A DNA stretch of 41,061 nucleotides from Chlamydiota bacterium (GCA_022601345.1 JAJACU010000033.1:1-41061), one strand, 5' to 3'; counted from the first letter of the stretch, positions 33,124 to 41,061 are shown. Numbers and translations are program-made. The notes: generated by a model not told the origin, from the sequence alone.

Positions 33124-34642
33124 GAATCACATTATCTGCCGGGTTTGGATTTTTGTCAAAATGTGGAAAATTTGAGCTAGCAACTGACAGTCTAATTTTA
33201 TGACCCTTTGCAAAAACCATGCTAGTGGACCACAAGTCGACATCAACAGCCTGCACCCCATTTTCTTTTAACTGTACATGTTGTATCCCCTCAGAAATAA
33301 GAATGCTTTTTCCATCTGGGTAAACATCAGTTAAAGTAAGCGCTAAATCTGTGTTAGGAGCTGAAGAAGATAGGTAAATAGTTGCTGTAATTCTTCCAGT
33401 AACCTCAGTGTCTTGATTTAATTCTAGAGTTGTAAATGTTAAGACGTCATCTCTTTTTTCATTCTTGGACTGGTCAAATGGCCCAGACTGTAAGTATAAA
33501 TTTTTTCCTCCAACAGTGGAGACAGGATTATCTGGATTATAATCAAAAGAATACTCTCGGGAGCTAAAAGCTGGAAGTTTTGTTTTGAGTCTATGAGATT
33601 TAGATAAATAGTGTATCTTTTTGTTCGCAGCAGGAGGCCAGCTATGTGATTTTTTCCATTGATTACCTTTTGACGGGGTTTCGTCTAACGGCCCCATCAC
33701 ATAATATAAAACTTCAGGATATCGATTGAGTTTTTCCGTTTCAGCCTTTAGGTGTGCATCAAACCAGTCTCGAATAAGTTGATTCTCTTCAAATTCAAGT
33801 GCTGCTTGTGGAAATTTAAATTCTCCAAATTGCTCTTGATCACTTCCCCAATGAGTCCATGGCCCCATAATAAGTTTTTGCTTTCCCTTAGCTCCAGCAG
33901 CTCCTTTTTTTTGCCATGAGCAAAATGCATCGATTGTTCCTTGAGAAAAAACATCGTACCAGCCACCAATGTGGACAGCGGGCGTCTTCACATACTCTGA
34001 CTTTTTGCTAGCATCAATTTGTTCCCAATAAGAGTTATATGATTTATTTTCTAAAATACTTTGGTAGGCTTTTGGAGCAATTTTGGAAAACCAGCTTTCA
34101 ATTTGGTGTTTGCAAAACGCACCTCCTACATATGCTGCGTGCTGATAGAGCGTTGGAGTTGCAACTTGGATAAATTGACACTTGAGGTGTTTGGGTTGAG
34201 TTGGAGCAAGCAGTAGCTGAGTTATGCCATTTGCAGATGCACCATATGTCCCAACATTTCCGTTTGTGTATGAGCTATTGCCAAGCCACTCAATTGCATC
34301 GTGTCCATCTTGTAATGTTCCCCATGCATCAGCAATGTAGGGCTCAGGGTGTTGTTCAGAATGATGGTGAGAGCGCAGGCTCTGAATTGCTACGACGTAA
34401 CCCCAATCAGACATCAAAGAATAAATTTTTTTTAATTTAGCAGGGCCTGGCGTTCTAATTAGAATACACGGCAAAGGACCTTTGGAATTTTCTGGGATAT
34501 AGAGATGAGTAAGAAGCTTTGTTCCATCGCGCATTGGAATCTGAACCATTAAAGGCTCAGATTCAGAAAAAAGTGATGTCGTTAGCGCAAATAAAAAAAA
34601 TAAAAGGCTACGAAGAAAGAACTTTTTGCATTTGTTTTGCAT
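33074..34642 (-). CDS. Secreted CocE/NonD-type alpha/beta hydrolase (S15 family)
   Basis: A serine hydrolase of the X-Pro dipeptidyl-peptidase/cocaine-esterase superfamily, 522 residues. A signal peptide covers residues 1-27 (MQNKCKKFFLRS then a Leu/Phe-rich core). The catalytic triad is visible: Ser136 in GTYGASANG, Asp230 in GGWYDVF, and His264 in GPWTHWG. The C-terminal jelly-roll domain begins near residue 305, as in the family. Substrate (ester or peptide) is unknown. The start lies inside the 3' end of rpsT (35-bp overlap); no other in-frame ATG would keep the signal peptide. It overlaps the glycoside hydrolase downstream, so rpsT and both secreted enzymes probably share a transcript. 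Confidence 0.92.
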   Translation of the reverse strand: MQNKCKKFFLRSLLFFLFALTTSLFSESEPLMVQIPMRDGTKLLTHLYIPENSKGPLPCILIRTPGPAKLKKIYSLMSDWGYVVAIQSLRSHHHSEQHPEPYIADAWGTLQDGHDAIEWLGNSSYTNGNVGTYGASANGITQLLLAPTQPKHLKCQFIQVATPTLYQHAAYVGGAFCKHQIESWFSKIAPKAYQSILENKSYNSYWEQIDASKKSEYVKTPAVHIGGWYDVFSQGTIDAFCSWQKKGAAGAKGKQKLIMGPWTHWGSDQEQFGEFKFPQAALEFEENQLIRDWFDAHLKAETEKLNRYPEVLYYVMGPLDETPSKGNQWKKSHSWPPAANKKIHYLSKSHRLKTKLPAFSSREYSFDYNPDNPVSTVGGKNLYLQSGPFDQSKNEKRDDVLTFTTLELNQDTEVTGRITATIYLSSSAPNTDLALTLTDVYPDGKSILISEGIQHVQLKENGVQAVDVDLWSTSMVFAKGHKIRLSVASSNFPHFDKNPNPADNVIHVGSKYPSQIVLPIIE

Positions 34643-34901
34643 GTCGAGACTTGATTCTCTTGGCTTTATTAGCCTGATAAATATTTCTTTTAACGGCTTT
34701 ATCTACCATTGCATAAATGCTGTTTAGATCTTTTGTCAAGACTTCTTGATCTTTTTCTTTCAAATTGTCGTTAAAACTTCTGAGAGTAGTACGGATTTTT
34801 GATTTAAAGATGCGATTCTTCTGTTGTTTTTTTTGGTCCTGAATAACGCGCTTCTCAGCAGTTGGACGTTTTTTCTTTTTTTTCTTGTCTTCTTCAGCCA
34901 T
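34608..34901 (-). CDS. rpsT: 30S ribosomal protein S20
   Basis: Binds 16S rRNA in the small subunit. The 97-residue, strongly basic chain has the family layout: Lys-rich head (residues 6-12), helix with NRIFKSKIRTTLRSF, then IYAMVDKAVKRNIYQANKAKRIKSR. A Shine-Dalgarno-like aaggg lies 5 nt before the ATG. A promoter with a perfect -35 lies upstream. Its 3' end overlaps the start of a secreted hydrolase gene by 35 bp, an unusual downstream partner. Confidence 0.97.
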   Translation of the reverse strand: MAEEDKKKKKKRPTAEKRVIQDQKKQQKNRIFKSKIRTTLRSFNDNLKEKDQEVLTKDLNSIYAMVDKAVKRNIYQANKAKRIKSRHAKQMQKVLSS

Positions 34902-34944
34902 GGAACCCTTTGAAAGTGTTTAACTTATTTTAATAGAGCCAAGA

Positions 34945-34973
34945 GTTTAACAAAACATTCGATAATTTGTCAA
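34945..34973 (-). promoter_or_regulatory. Candidate sigma-70-type promoter of rpsT
   Basis: Read leftward, TTGACA (34973-34968, perfect -35) is followed after 17 bp by TTAAAC (34950-34945, weak -10). Initiation near 34938 would give a leader of about 36 nt before the rpsT ATG. Confidence 0.55.
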
Positions 34974-35151
34974 AGAAGTACGGTTAATAAGTTAAAATTC
35001 AATTGTTTTTGGGATGAGATAATTACTTTTTTAATATTAATTAAAAATATAGATTTAAGCCGTTTTTTTCTGTTTTCAAATAATCATTTACTAAGCATAA
35101 AGCAGTTTTTAGGGGAGAAAATTTCTAGCCCTCTAATATGGAGTACACTAG

Positions 35152-35595
35152 ATGAACAAAAATCTTATTTGGCCCATTTTTTTGTCAGTGATTTCGATCT
35201 CTGTTGTAGCTTTCACCTCACTGCTATCTATTGATCTATATAGATATTATCAACTCAAATGTGCAGTCCCTGTAGAGCACATGGAAGCCTCGATTAGTCA
35301 ATTGGCTGTAAATCGCTACTGTGTAGAGCTTAACTATTTGTATCAAGTCAATACAAGTAAATACAGCAGGAATCAAAAATTAAATAAAACTATTTATAAG
35401 AATGCATGGCTAGCAAATAAAGAAGCAAAAAACCTAGAAGAGAGCCCTGTTTACGTCTGGTACAACCCTCACAAGCCTCAACTTGGTGTGGTAAACAAAG
35501 CCTTTCCATATAAACGTCTTTTTTCTACGTCGGTTTTGTATGCTGTTTTCTTGTATTTTTGTTTTTTAGGTCGCTTCATCCTTAAGAGAATTTAG
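35152..35595 (+). CDS. DUF3592-like membrane protein
   Basis: A 147-residue protein with two membrane helices (about 6-28 and 127-143) and a roughly 95-residue domain between them. The middle carries LNYLYQVNTSKYSRNQ and SPVYVWYNPHKPQLGVV, which match the DUF3592 pattern (a strand, a variable loop, then V.V.YNP.NP). The function of that family is unknown. A Shine-Dalgarno sequence (ggag) lies 8 nt before the ATG. It is 4 bp upstream of the epimerase-like gene and surely cotranscribed with it. Confidence 0.85.
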   Translation: MNKNLIWPIFLSVISISVVAFTSLLSIDLYRYYQLKCAVPVEHMEASISQLAVNRYCVELNYLYQVNTSKYSRNQKLNKTIYKNAWLANKEAKNLEESPVYVWYNPHKPQLGVVNKAFPYKRLFSTSVLYAVFLYFCFLGRFILKRI

Positions 35596-35599
35596 TTAT

Positions 35600-36472
35600 A
35601 TGCACAGTTGTGAGATCACTTTAGAAAATGGTAAAAAGTTAAAAGCGGTTTTTAATCCCCAAGTAGGCATGAATCTTATGAGCTACAGCTTGGGTAGTGT
35701 CGAAGTTATGGATCAAAATACAATGCCGGCATTTAAGGAGCGTATGGCAGGTATGGGAGCTTTAATTGGTCCTCATTTTCACCATAGGAAAGACAAAGAT
35801 ATTCCTAGCTTATCCATTGATGATCTCTTTTCATTTATCCCAAGCTTAGTGAAAAAAGGGCAAAAAGAGCCTTTTTCTCATGGCATTGCCAGGTATGTGC
35901 CATGGAAATACGAAGGTGGGAAAGATTTTATAAATGCAAAACTAAGCGGAAAAGACACTTATAAAGGATATAAAATTTCTGAGCTTGAGGGGCAAGATTT
36001 TGAGCTTTCGTTTAAAGCAAAGTTAAAGCCCAATGGGCTTTTTATTGACTATTCTATAAGTGCTCAAAATCCTTCAGTTATAGGGCTTCATTACTATTAT
36101 CGTTTAGATAATAAGTTGGGAAATGTTTCATCTCAGGTAGATTCTAAATATCACCATCCACAAGGATGGAGACCTATTCCTAATGACTGGTTTGAATCAA
36201 GTAGAGTGTTGAACTTTGAGCTTCGGCCTGATGTTGAAGCTGACTTTGGCTTTAGACCAGTTAATGAAGCGCAACATTCTCAGGTGCAACTAAAAACTTC
36301 TTCACACCAAGTGAAGATCTATTACCAGTCGAATTCAAAGGAGAATTCGTGGCAGCTTTATCACCCTAAAGATGCAACTTATGTTTGTTTAGAGCCTGTT
36401 AGCTCAGCAAATCCGCGCGAGGCCAGCGAAGCTTCTTCCAACTTGAAAATTCAGATTGAAATTATAGAATAG
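35600..36472 (+). CDS. Aldose 1-epimerase (galactose mutarotase)-like protein
   Basis: A 290-residue protein of the galactose-mutarotase fold, which interconverts sugar anomers or binds sugars. Supporting blocks are GMGALIGPHFHH near residues 50-61, HGIARYVPW near 94-102, and a C-terminal YVCLEPVSSANPRE near 260-273 with the Glu expected as catalytic base. The chain is complete and has no signal peptide. It is the second gene of a two-gene unit with the DUF3592-like protein, and convergent with the ATP/ADP translocase (1 bp between stops). The exact substrate cannot be told. Confidence 0.87.
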   Translation: MHSCEITLENGKKLKAVFNPQVGMNLMSYSLGSVEVMDQNTMPAFKERMAGMGALIGPHFHHRKDKDIPSLSIDDLFSFIPSLVKKGQKEPFSHGIARYVPWKYEGGKDFINAKLSGKDTYKGYKISELEGQDFELSFKAKLKPNGLFIDYSISAQNPSVIGLHYYYRLDNKLGNVSSQVDSKYHHPQGWRPIPNDWFESSRVLNFELRPDVEADFGFRPVNEAQHSQVQLKTSSHQVKIYYQSNSKENSWQLYHPKDATYVCLEPVSSANPREASEASSNLKIQIEIIE

Positions 36473-36473
36473 T

Positions 36474-37997
36474 TTAGGTGGTTTGAGGGGTGGCTTCTGA
36501 AGAAGGAAGCTCAGATTCTTGGGCTTGTTCTTGGACTTTTAAGTTGAACATTTTCCCTAAGCTACGTGTTGATGATGTCCAAAATGTCATCATTCCAACA
36601 AAAAGAACTGCTATATAAGGAATGCAGGCTGAAATAGTGCCTAAAAACATAAGTAACCCTTGGTAGATCAAAGACCCTCCTGACTTCCCTAGCCTTGCGC
36701 CAACAACATCTATTGGAGCCTTTCCTTTAAATTTGAGTTCATGGTCAAGAGGGATGAAGGCCATGTTTTGGGTTGTATCAAATAAAGAGTATTTAACTGA
36801 TTTACTTAAGCAATGTTGTAGGCTTCCAAAAAAGACAGCAATTGCAAGAGGTGTTGCAGCTGCAACAGGAAGATCTGTAAAAGTATTGCCAAAGATCAAA
36901 AATACAAAGAAGCCTAACCCTGTGAGTCCCATCGCGACAGGTGTTATAAGAGCTGTTTTTGTCCATCCAAAGCGTTCTATAATGCGCGGGATAAAGAAAG
37001 TGATTATTAATGACCCTAGTCCAACCATGGCTGTTATATTGTTCATATAATAATTGAGATTTTGTGGAGTTGGACAATACATATGCAAGCGATCTTTCCA
37101 AACAACATCCATTAAATTAATCACTAAGTTGTAGGACACAACCATAATGGCAATATACGAAAGGTATTTTGATTTTGAAAGGAGCTTGAAGCTTTCTTTT
37201 AAAGAAGGTTTCTGTTTCTTCTTAAAGGAACTTGCGGTGCATTTGTGAAGGTTTGGGTAAGCACTAGGTGTTAGAACGGTTTTGCTTTGCCAGCGAAAAA
37301 TAAGCATTATGATAATGCCGCAAAGAGTTACGGTAATAATGAAGATAGAAACCATATGATTCCAAGAATTTTGAACAGCAAATCCCAACATATTGGCGGC
37401 AATACCTGCAACTAAAGCTGCAAGGTTGGAAGCTATTCCAAAAACCCCGTAAAAGCGCTTTGCTTGCTTGAGCGAAGTCACTTCGTTTGCAACACCCCAA
37501 AACAATGTGCTTAAGACAATGCTGCTCCAAAGCTCAGCAATAATGTAGAAAAGGCTTAGAGTCCAGTGTTTATACAATTCAATAAGGCCATTAAAGCCTT
37601 TAGGAAGAATGGTCTGAAGGTAGTTTGCTGATTGGTATGGGTGTAGGTAATCTCGTAGGGGGTATAGTATAAAAGCAAATACTAAGAAAAAAGCCAAAAA
37701 TCCAGTAGTAATAATATAAAAAACTTTTTCCTGACTAAAAAAATGGGTAAGCTTGGTAAAGAAATAGGTTAGCAGTACGGCGACGGGTAAAATGCCCCAA
37801 ACTTTAATATAGGGCAGAACTTTAGCTCCTGCAGCGGTAATAATCAGAGTATCTTTCATAGGCCTTAAGATGCCGTAATTAAAGCAGATCAAAAACAGCA
37901 TGACGAACATGGGTATGAACTTTTTGAACTCGTGGCCGTGGATTGGCCACAAAAATGAGCGCAATAGACCAAATTCTTTAGTTAAGCTTTGTTCCAT
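36474..37997 (-). CDS. ATP/ADP translocase (nucleotide transport protein, NTT/Tlc family)
   Basis: Inner-membrane nucleotide transporter by which obligate intracellular bacteria import host ATP or other nucleotides. At 507 residues with about 11-12 membrane helices it fits the family. Typical blocks are LRSFLWPIHGHEFKKFIPMF at 12-31, LRPMKDTLI at 44-52, and ELWSSIVLSTLFWGVANEVT near 155-174. These mirror C. trachomatis Npt1 (CT065). Whether it exchanges ATP for ADP or is a proton-driven nucleotide symporter (Npt2-like) is not decidable by eye; the LRPMKDT segment differs from Npt1's LRDTKDT. It is divergent from the PAS protein gene, as CT065 is beside CT066 (from memory). Confidence 0.95.
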   Translation of the reverse strand: MEQSLTKEFGLLRSFLWPIHGHEFKKFIPMFVMLFLICFNYGILRPMKDTLIITAAGAKVLPYIKVWGILPVAVLLTYFFTKLTHFFSQEKVFYIITTGFLAFFLVFAFILYPLRDYLHPYQSANYLQTILPKGFNGLIELYKHWTLSLFYIIAELWSSIVLSTLFWGVANEVTSLKQAKRFYGVFGIASNLAALVAGIAANMLGFAVQNSWNHMVSIFIITVTLCGIIIMLIFRWQSKTVLTPSAYPNLHKCTASSFKKKQKPSLKESFKLLSKSKYLSYIAIMVVSYNLVINLMDVVWKDRLHMYCPTPQNLNYYMNNITAMVGLGSLIITFFIPRIIERFGWTKTALITPVAMGLTGLGFFVFLIFGNTFTDLPVAAATPLAIAVFFGSLQHCLSKSVKYSLFDTTQNMAFIPLDHELKFKGKAPIDVVGARLGKSGGSLIYQGLLMFLGTISACIPYIAVLFVGMMTFWTSSTRSLGKMFNLKVQEQAQESELPSSEATPQTT

Positions 37998-38114
37998 AAG
38001 TAAGCAAATACTGGCGTTTAATTGATTCTATAAATTTGAAAAATACCTTTCAATAGTAGCACATTTCTTACTTATTAGCTAAAGATTAAAAAAGTAAAAT
38101 AAAATATTTACTAG

Positions 38115-38148
38115 TAGATGGAATTTTAAAAAAAATGTTTTCCATCTA
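38115..38148. repeat. Inverted repeat in the translocase/PAS divergent region
   Basis: Perfect 9-bp arms tagatggaa and ttccatcta are separated by a 16-nt A/T-only-plus-one-G spacer. It sits between two divergent genes. It may be an operator or a transcript hairpin; no T tract follows directly. Confidence 0.45.
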
Positions 38149-38207
38149 GCTGTTAAAAGAGCTTTTTTGTATCCTGCAAAATTATTGAATCCCCCTTGAG
38201 AGTTGCA

Positions 38208-39314
38208 ATGCAAAGATACTATAGAGCACTTTTAGTTGCTGTTTGCTTTTTTTACTTTTCTCCTTTAATGATTATTAGGAAAAAGATTGAGCTCTCAAAT
38301 TCTTTTTTTACATTCTTGGTTTTTTGGAGTATATTAGGATTTGCGGCTCTGGTGTATTTTTGGAGGCTGTTTGACCTAAGATCCAAAGAAATTTGGATCA
38401 CCCGACTAAAAAAAGAGGCAGGGCACAAGGATATTAAAGACTATAAGATTCAAGTGCGTCATTTTTCTCAGAAAATGAGAGATCTTGTTGAAGAGTTAAA
38501 TCAAAAAAATGAGATTGAAAAAAAATTACTTTACAAAGTTGAGCAGTTAAAGGGGATGCATCAAAATCATGAAGACGAATACAACTTTTTAAACCAAGAT
38601 TTACAAAATCAACTGGATAAACGAGAGATTGCTTTGTCTGATAGTCGTTTAACGATCAAAGAACAGCGAGAGATTATTGAGAAAAAGCAAGAAGAGATCA
38701 ATATCTTAAATATGCAAATCAATGATTTAAAATATGAAGTTGAAAATCTGTTAAAAATTGATGAGCAAGAACAGGATATCTTTACAGAAGAGAAGCTAGA
38801 TCTAGAGCCAATTGTTGAAAAACCCCACTTAAACTTGTCAGATCAAGAAGTTTCATTAAGTGATAAGCTTCAAAGGTATATTGATTTAGCTCAAAAAATG
38901 ACAGAAACAAATCCTTTTGCTCAACCTAAAACAGGACATCATTTTCCATTTGGAACGTTGCTTATTGACCAGCGTCGTCTATTCGATCGGTTTCAAAACG
39001 AAGAGTCTGAAGTTGTCTTAGTCTACTCTATAGAAGAAGAGCGGCTAATTTTCATTAATGACCAAGTTCAAAACTTGCTTGGTTGGAATTCAGATAAATT
39101 TTTAAAAGACTTTTTATTTTTAGTGCAAAAGGGGCACGAGCAGTGGGACAAGGCTTTGCAAACCTTATCAGATAACCAGCTTCAAGAGGTGAGGTTACTG
39201 ATGAAAACACGTTCGGGTCAAAATATTTTGACGCACTGTTATTTGAGAAAAGTTCCCCAAGGAGCCTTTGAGGGGCATGTCTTAGGGATCCTTTCATCAG
39301 CCGCTAAGCGTTAG
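38208..39314 (+). CDS. Membrane-anchored coiled-coil protein with PAS-like domain
   Basis: I start at the ATG at 38208 (368 residues); the frame also opens at a TTG at 38196. Two membrane helices lie near residues 6-22 and 32-52 with a short loop. A long coiled coil (about 80-200) follows, then an acidic linker. A C-terminal PAS-like domain covers about 262-362, with VYSIEEERLIFINDQVQNLLGW as the typical PAS opening and a FEGHVLGIL closing strand. No histidine kinase, cyclase or other output domain is attached, so it may signal by protein contact. It is the neighbour of the ATP/ADP translocase, an order that recalls CT065-CT066 in C. trachomatis. The last 11 bp overlap the convergent SPFH gene. 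Confidence 0.83.
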   Translation: MQRYYRALLVAVCFFYFSPLMIIRKKIELSNSFFTFLVFWSILGFAALVYFWRLFDLRSKEIWITRLKKEAGHKDIKDYKIQVRHFSQKMRDLVEELNQKNEIEKKLLYKVEQLKGMHQNHEDEYNFLNQDLQNQLDKREIALSDSRLTIKEQREIIEKKQEEINILNMQINDLKYEVENLLKIDEQEQDIFTEEKLDLEPIVEKPHLNLSDQEVSLSDKLQRYIDLAQKMTETNPFAQPKTGHHFPFGTLLIDQRRLFDRFQNEESEVVLVYSIEEERLIFINDQVQNLLGWNSDKFLKDFLFLVQKGHEQWDKALQTLSDNQLQEVRLLMKTRSGQNILTHCYLRKVPQGAFEGHVLGILSSAAKR

Positions 39315-40161
39315 TGAGAGAAATTTGCTGAGTTTGTGGAGTAAGGAAAACCTTATGAGCTGGGTTTTTTGTAATACTTACCAATCCCTCTCTTTGTTTT
39401 TCAGCGGATAGAATTTGAGCAGCATACTCAGTTCCAACCTCTTCTTTTAATTTCTTTAAATAGTTTTTTTCAGATTCAGCTTTGAGTTCCATTGATTTTG
39501 CATCTGCTTCAGCTGCAATTAAAGCTGCATTTGCCTTAGCTTGCGCTTGCATTTCTATCGTTGTTGCATTAGCTTTTACTGTTATTAACTCAGCTTCTGC
39601 TTTTCCTTGAGCTTGAGCTATATCCGCTTGCCTTTTTTGCTCTGCAACCATCTTGGCCATCATTGCTTTTGCAATTTCATCAGTATAAGTTAATTCTTGG
39701 ATCTCAACTCTAGTAAGTTTGATTCCCCAATTATTTACAGTTTCTGCAAGATCCGAACTGATTTTTTTGTTGAGCTCGTTTCTTGATGAAAACACTTCAT
39801 GTAAACTTAGCGTTCCAACACTTGCTCTTAAGCTGTTTAGAGCTAAATCAGCAATCATGCTTGGAAGGCGATCTGTTGCGTACACAGCTTTTTTAGGGTC
39901 TACAATTTGCCATCCAATCGATGTGTTGGCTTTAATTGTTACATTGTCTTTTGTCTGGCAATAACGAGTAGGTGTGCTGGTTTGTTGCTCGGATTGTTCT
40001 ATTAAGTATCCTGACTTATTGGCTACATTCCCCCATGTAGAAAGGTCTTTTGTTGTATAGATAGTAGGGATATAGAAATAAAATCCAGGTTCTTGCACGT
40101 GGCTAAAACGCCCAAAATATTCAATAACTGCCGAGTGTCCTTCTGGAATCCATGAAATCAT
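39304..40161 (-). CDS. SPFH/Band 7 (stomatin-prohibitin-like) protein
   Basis: A 285-residue member of the SPFH family, which forms oligomers on membranes. I choose the ATG at 40161 because an AAGGA Shine-Dalgarno sequence lies 7 nt before it; the frame also opens 15 bp upstream, but that start has no signal. The SPFH domain covers about 5-165, including the typical GIKLTRVEIQEL. Then an Ala/Glu/Lys-rich helix (about 170-240) with many AQA/AEA repeats forms the flotillin-like coiled coil. Unlike most stomatins there is no N-terminal membrane helix, so it would attach peripherally or by a partner. No NfeD-like partner gene is adjacent. Confidence 0.88.
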   Translation of the reverse strand: MISWIPEGHSAVIEYFGRFSHVQEPGFYFYIPTIYTTKDLSTWGNVANKSGYLIEQSEQQTSTPTRYCQTKDNVTIKANTSIGWQIVDPKKAVYATDRLPSMIADLALNSLRASVGTLSLHEVFSSRNELNKKISSDLAETVNNWGIKLTRVEIQELTYTDEIAKAMMAKMVAEQKRQADIAQAQGKAEAELITVKANATTIEMQAQAKANAALIAAEADAKSMELKAESEKNYLKKLKEEVGTEYAAQILSAEKQREGLVSITKNPAHKVFLTPQTQQISLTNA

Positions 40162-40238
40162 TTTGCTTTCCTTCATTAAAAAATTAAGAAGGCTATAATT
40201 TGAATTTAAAATGTTAAGATGAAATAAAGATGCTAAGA

Positions 40239-41061
40239 TTAAGTTTCTTGAGCTTCAGAAAAATACTGCATCCAGTACTCATAAGTTCTTGATGAACTAT
40301 CTTTTATTCTTTCAAAAGCGTTCTGAATAGATGATGAAACTTTAGACATGCTGTTTGGAATAGTAGTTGTAAATAAGTAGCTGGTTTTTTCCACGGCTGG
40401 AACAATAGTTGCATTGTAAGTTGCACTTGCAGCGTAGGAAGTTTTTTCATAAATTACATACACAGTATCTTTAATATTCTCATATTGTTTAGAAGCTTCT
40501 TCAGCTAGATAAATTGCAATTTGACGTATTATTTCAAAACCTGCAACCAGGGCAGTCTGAATGGTCGTTGTAATAGGAATGAGAACATTCTCATACGCCC
40601 ACAGAGTTCCATCTTTTATGGAAGAGAGGGCAGTAGAAATTACCTCTAAGGATTTGTTCATAATAGTTGTGAGAGTATTTTGAATGAACTGCCCCATCGG
40701 CGCAAAGACGTTCTCATAAGCCCACAGAGTTCCATCTTTGATGGAGGAGAGTACAGTAGAGATCACTTCTAAAGACTTGTTCATAATAGTTGTGAGAGTA
40801 CTTTGAATGAACTGCCCTACCGGCGAAAAGACATTCTCATAAGCCCACAGAGTTCCATCTTTAATGGAGGAGAGTACAGTAGAAATCGCCTCTAAAGACT
40901 TGTTCATAATAGTTGTGAGAGTGTTTTGAATGAACTGCCCCATCGGCGCAAAGACATTCTCATAAGCCCACAGAGTTCCATCTTTGATGAAGGAGAGTAC
41001 AGCAGAAATCACCTCTAAAGACTTGTTCATAATAGTTGTGAGAGTACTTTGAATGAACTGC
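40239..41061 (-). CDS. Repeat protein with 41-residue tandem units, 5' end outside the window
   Basis: An open frame enters from the right edge, with no stop before the edge, and ends with TAA at 40239. An internal Met at 41030 is not the true start: the frame continues upstream with the same repeat (QFIQSTLTTI). At least three complete 41-residue units are visible, plus a partial one at the edge and a diverged one at 40661. Each unit holds MNKSLE, a hydrophobic helix (VISTVLSSI), KDGTLWAYENV, and GQFIQ-TLTTI. The units look amphipathic and helical. The last ~100 residues are non-repetitive, with QYENIKDTVYVIYEKTSYAASA. I recognise no family; a lipid- or membrane-binding role is a guess. Confidence 0.82.
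   Translation of the reverse strand, partial: QFIQSTLTTIMNKSLEVISAVLSFIKDGTLWAYENVFAPMGQFIQNTLTTIMNKSLEAISTVLSSIKDGTLWAYENVFSPVGQFIQSTLTTIMNKSLEVISTVLSSIKDGTLWAYENVFAPMGQFIQNTLTTIMNKSLEVISTALSSIKDGTLWAYENVLIPITTTIQTALVAGFEIIRQIAIYLAEEASKQYENIKDTVYVIYEKTSYAASATYNATIVPAVEKTSYLFTTTIPNSMSKVSSSIQNAFERIKDSSSRTYEYWMQYFSEAQET
40662..41030 (-). repeat. Three tandem 123-bp coding repeats
   Basis: Unit boundaries at the MNKSLE codons are 41030-40908, 40907-40785 and 40784-40662. The array continues past 41031 to the window edge, and a fourth, degenerate unit starts at 40661. Neighbouring units differ at only a few bases, so the array is recent or homogenised and prone to copy-number change. The 123-bp period is 41 codons exactly, so gain or loss keeps the frame. 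Confidence 0.92.

Noticed and set aside
36733-37530. Several 88-105-codon frames on both strands across the ATP/ADP translocase gene
   Set aside because: They lie entirely within a well-conserved transporter and show no domain, export signal or Shine-Dalgarno sequence.
40662-41061. Regular repeats near the right edge that might suggest a CRISPR array or satellite DNA
   Set aside because: The 123-bp units are contiguous, without spacers, and stay in one open frame; they encode 41-residue protein repeats.

Overview
This window is a chromosomal stretch from a member of the Chlamydiae, most likely an amoeba- or arthropod-associated ('environmental', Parachlamydiales-type) lineage. The diagnostic signs are an ATP/ADP translocase of the energy-parasite type, and the gene string thrS - ParA - pGP6-D-like protein. 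That string occurs in the same order in Chlamydia trachomatis (CT581-CT583, from memory). A RecC/RecB block with a YgeD-type transporter beside it is also present (CT639-CT641, from memory). The DNA is A+T-rich and genes are tightly packed on both strands. Family or species cannot be fixed from the sequence alone. I see no insertion sequence, phage gene, tRNA, rRNA or CRISPR array.

Layout. 1-2.8 kb: the 5' end of a leftward secreted protein (possibly NlpC/P60), two small membrane-associating proteins each with its own terminator, uracil-DNA glycosylase (ung) and a small unknown gene. A perfect 16-bp parS-type palindrome fills the gap between that gene and the next. 2.8-9.3 kb: a phosphohexomutase (leftward) and a YhaO/YhaN (Mre11/Rad50-like) nuclease-ATPase pair (rightward). 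9.3-12.7 kb: thrS-parA-pGP6-D-like operon (leftward). 12.8-15.7 kb: a 946-residue protein with what looks like a papain-like catalytic set. 16.0-18.6 kb: two tandem paralogous outer-membrane beta-barrel proteins. 18.6-21.7 kb: an unknown Ser-rich protein, an RRM RNA-binding protein with a structured leader, and an LplT-like transporter fused to a degenerate acyltransferase-like tail.

21.7-31.4 kb: recC, recB (split by a +1 frameshift at a CCC-T site), a small lipoprotein (opposite strand), recD, and two tandem NTF2-like proteins, the first translationally coupled to recD. 31.4-34.9 kb: rpsT, a secreted CocE/S15-type hydrolase and a secreted family-3 glycoside hydrolase (NagZ-like), all overlapping and leftward. 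35.1-38.0 kb: a DUF3592-like membrane protein, an aldose-1-epimerase-like protein, and the ATP/ADP translocase (leftward). 38.2-41.1 kb: a membrane-anchored coiled-coil/PAS protein, a membrane-anchor-less SPFH protein, and a protein built on 41-residue tandem repeats that runs off the right edge.

How the genes fit together. DNA maintenance is the dominant theme: ung, YhaO/YhaN, RecBCD, a ParA and a parS-like site. ung and recC each show a -10-like hexamer ending 7 nt before the start codon and no Shine-Dalgarno sequence, which suggests leaderless mRNAs. The host-interaction side consists of the Inc-like pair, the papain-like protein, the porins, the translocase and the repeat protein. Their functions are inferred from architecture only.
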